NCBI GenBank assembly: GCA_910587205.1
Contig: CAJULZ010000115.1
Location: forward strand, 1-8,024
From: an uncultured Oscillospiraceae bacterium
GTDB taxonomy: Bacteria > Bacillota > Clostridia > Oscillospirales > Oscillospiraceae
Direction: 5' to 3'
DNA length: 8,024 bases
Shown here: piece by piece, positions 6,503 through 8,024 of the stretch
How positions within the stretch are numbered: position 1 is the first letter of the stretch
Layout: every line of letters begins with the position of its first letter
Position numbers and translations under genes: made by a program
Notes under the pieces: model-generated
The model's input: the letters and a program-made list of their open reading frames with translations, nothing else
The model's database searches: none
Told to the model about the DNA's origin: nothing

Positions 6503-7441
6503 TCATCCTCGCTCCGCTCCAAGCTCCCTCGCAGCCGTCTGCTCCGCGCTTCCTGCCGCCAGCTCCAGCAGCTTCCTCATCCGGTGGTTCAGCGCCGATT
6601 TGCTCACCGCCGGGTCGCACAACACCCCCAGCTGGGTCAGGTTCAGCTCCGGGTTTTCCCTCCGCAACCGGGCCGCCTCCTTGAGCTTGTCCGGCAGGGC
6701 TTCCAGCCGCCCGGATTCCTCCAGCCGGTTGATGGCGGCCAGCTGCTCCCGCGCCGCCGCCACCGTCTTGTCCAGGTTGGCGCTGTCGCAGTTCACCTGC
6801 CGGTTGACGCTTCCCCGGAGGTCGCGCTCGATTTTGGCCGCCATAACCCCCATGGCAGCCACCGGGGCCCCCAGGAACGTCAAAAAGTCCTCGATATGGT
6901 CGGAGTGCTTAAAATACACCACCCGGTTCCCCTTGCGCTGGGTCTCCTTTGGCTCAAACCCCGCCTCCCGCAGCAGGGCAGGCAGCTCCCGCCCCACGTG
7001 GTAGTGGGAGGTAGCCAGCTCTAAATGGTAGCCCTTCATGGGGTCGGTGACGGAGCCCCCGGCCAGGAACGCCCCCCGGAGGAACGCGGTGCGGCAGTGC
7101 TCGTCCTCCAGGCGGGCCAGGTTGATATGCAGGGACACCGCCCCGTCCCGTTCCAGGCCGAAGGCGTCGAACACGGTCTTCAGTTTGGCGGGGCCCTCCA
7201 GCAGGAAGGCGCCCTTCCCCTCCCCAGGCTCCGGAACCTGGTCGAAGGATATCCGAAACCCTTTCCAAAACAGCGCCGGCAGCCGCTCCTTCAGCCCGGG
7301 GCATTCGGTGACAATCCTGGCCTGGCGGGGGTGGAAGGCGGAACAGAACAACAGCACGCCGTAAGCCTCCGCCTGGGCGCAGCACCGGCGCTCTGCCGGC
7401 CTGCGGCACAGCTCCTGTTTGACTTCGGTGGAAAAGGCCAC
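6503..7441 (-). CDS. whiA: DNA-binding regulator WhiA
   Basis: A 312-residue protein of the WhiA family, which controls sporulation in Streptomyces and affects cell division and chromosome segregation in Firmicutes. The start FSTEVKQEL is the usual WhiA N-terminus. A degenerate LAGLIDADG-type core is visible in CRTAFLRGAFLAGGSVTDP (116-134). The family block VNRQVNCDSANLDKTV lies at 215-230 or so. The C-terminal helix-turn-helix is in LNLTQLGVLCDPAVSKSALNHRMRKL (about 266-291). Length matches the usual 310-316. The GTG at 7441 was chosen because it gives the family start and follows AAGGGGGG with 6 nt spacing. A TTG at 7480 would overlap yvcK, adds 13 non-conserved residues and has no comparable site. 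It follows yvcK by 35 nt, the conserved order, and is closed by the terminator at 6470-6497. Confidence 0.96.
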   Translation of the reverse strand: MAFSTEVKQELCRRPAERRCCAQAEAYGVLLFCSAFHPRQARIVTECPGLKERLPALFWKGFRISFDQVPEPGEGKGAFLLEGPAKLKTVFDAFGLERDGAVSLHINLARLEDEHCRTAFLRGAFLAGGSVTDPMKGYHLELATSHYHVGRELPALLREAGFEPKETQRKGNRVVYFKHSDHIEDFLTFLGAPVAAMGVMAAKIERDLRGSVNRQVNCDSANLDKTVAAAREQLAAINRLEESGRLEALPDKLKEAARLRRENPELNLTQLGVLCDPAVSKSALNHRMRKLLELAAGSAEQTAARELGAERG

Positions 7442-7476
7442 GGCGCTCCCCCCTTCCGCAAAATGACGGGCACAGC

Positions 7477-8024
7477 TCAAAAAATCTTGGTGTCCGCCCG
7501 CTGTTCATACAGCTCCACCACCGCCTGGGCCACCTTCACCCCGGAGTGGCGGGCGTAGCCGCATTCCATGTCCATCAGCGGGCGGCAGACCACCTCCGCC
7601 CCCAGCAGCTCCATCTCCCGGCGATCCACCCGCATGGGCTCGGCGTCCTCGGCGGAGTAGCGCGCCAGCAGCTCCGGGCCGATGGGGTCGGAGTTACATA
7701 GGCACAAATCTACAATCCCCGGCCCGCCGTGCTCCAGCAGGGCGGCCACGTGGTCCTGGGCGGTCATGCCCTCGGTCTCCCCGTCCTGGGTCATGATGTT
7801 GCACACATAGATTTTCAGCGCGGGGCTGTCCGCGATGGCCTCGGCCACGCCGTCCACCAGCAGGTTGGGGATGACGCTGGTGTACAGGCTCCCCGGCCCC
7901 AGCAGAATCACCTCTGCCCGCCGGATGGCCTCCACCGCCGCGGGGAGGGCGGGGGTGTGCTCCGGCAGGAGGCGGACGTGGTGGATACGGCAGTTCTGCT
8001 CCTTCTTGGCGGCGGAGATCTTGG
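7477..8024 (-). CDS. yvcK: YvcK family gluconeogenesis/morphogenesis factor, C-terminal part
   Basis: The reading frame is open from the window edge; 181 residues of the C-terminal part are visible and the N-terminal part lies outside. It opens KISAAKKEQNCRIHHVRLLPEHTPALPAA and continues with the family signature AEVILLGPGSLYTSVIPNLLV, then KIYVCNIMTQDGETEGMTAQDH. These are typical of the CofD-like fold of YvcK, also annotated as a putative 2-phospho-L-lactate transferase-like protein. In Bacillus the protein binds UDP-sugars and is needed for growth on gluconeogenic carbon sources and for normal cell shape; it is not expected to make coenzyme F420. No frame break is seen. The gene precedes whiA by 35 nt, as in the rapZ-yvcK-whiA cluster of Gram-positives, so rapZ is expected just beyond the right edge. 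Confidence 0.93.
   Translation of the reverse strand, partial: KISAAKKEQNCRIHHVRLLPEHTPALPAAVEAIRRAEVILLGPGSLYTSVIPNLLVDGVAEAIADSPALKIYVCNIMTQDGETEGMTAQDHVAALLEHGGPGIVDLCLCNSDPIGPELLARYSAEDAEPMRVDRREMELLGAEVVCRPLMDMECGYARHSGVKVAQAVVELYEQRADTKIF

Noticed and set aside
7442..7480. TTG start for whiA at 7480 overlapping the yvcK stop
   Set aside because: The 13 extra residues are not WhiA-like, and the GTG at 7441 has a good ribosome binding site and the family N-terminus.
1..8024. Search for a mobile element, CRISPR array, defence or biosynthetic system
   Set aside because: No transposase or integrase motifs, no regularly spaced repeats, and no toxin-antitoxin or nuclease genes were seen. The tRNA at the left edge could serve as an integration site, but its 3' end lies outside the window.

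Overview
The window is GC-rich chromosomal DNA in which every supportable gene lies on the minus strand. The dense packing, strong AAGGAG-type ribosome binding sites, frequent GTG starts and the yvcK-whiA pair point to a Gram-positive Firmicute. The high GC suggests a high-GC Clostridia lineage such as Oscillospiraceae; that placement is inference, since no taxonomic marker gene is present.

In transcription order (high to low coordinates): the 3' part of yvcK (CofD-like gluconeogenesis/morphogenesis factor, cut by the window edge); whiA (LAGLIDADG-like plus helix-turn-helix regulator), closed by a rho-independent terminator; a 153-nt spacer with an extended hairpin flanked by 8-bp direct repeats; two adjacent genes for small, distantly related two-helix membrane proteins of unrecognised family; dnaE (DNA polymerase III alpha with an apparently intact PHP domain), whose ribosome binding site is formed by the last codons of the preceding gene; a 154-nt spacer; cls (cardiolipin synthase with two HKD motifs); a very strong GC hairpin; and the 5' part of a tRNA-Thr(CGT) with its own near-consensus promoter, running off the left edge.

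This is mainly a housekeeping neighbourhood: a metabolic/morphogenetic factor and regulator (yvcK-whiA), replication (dnaE), membrane lipid synthesis (cls) and translation (tRNA). In many Clostridia whiA is followed by an HPr-like gene, then dnaE and pfkA. Here the HPr position holds the two unknown membrane proteins and the gene after dnaE is cls. I see no defence system, mobile element, CRISPR array or biosynthetic cluster. The least explained content is the tandem membrane-protein pair and the structured spacer in front of it.
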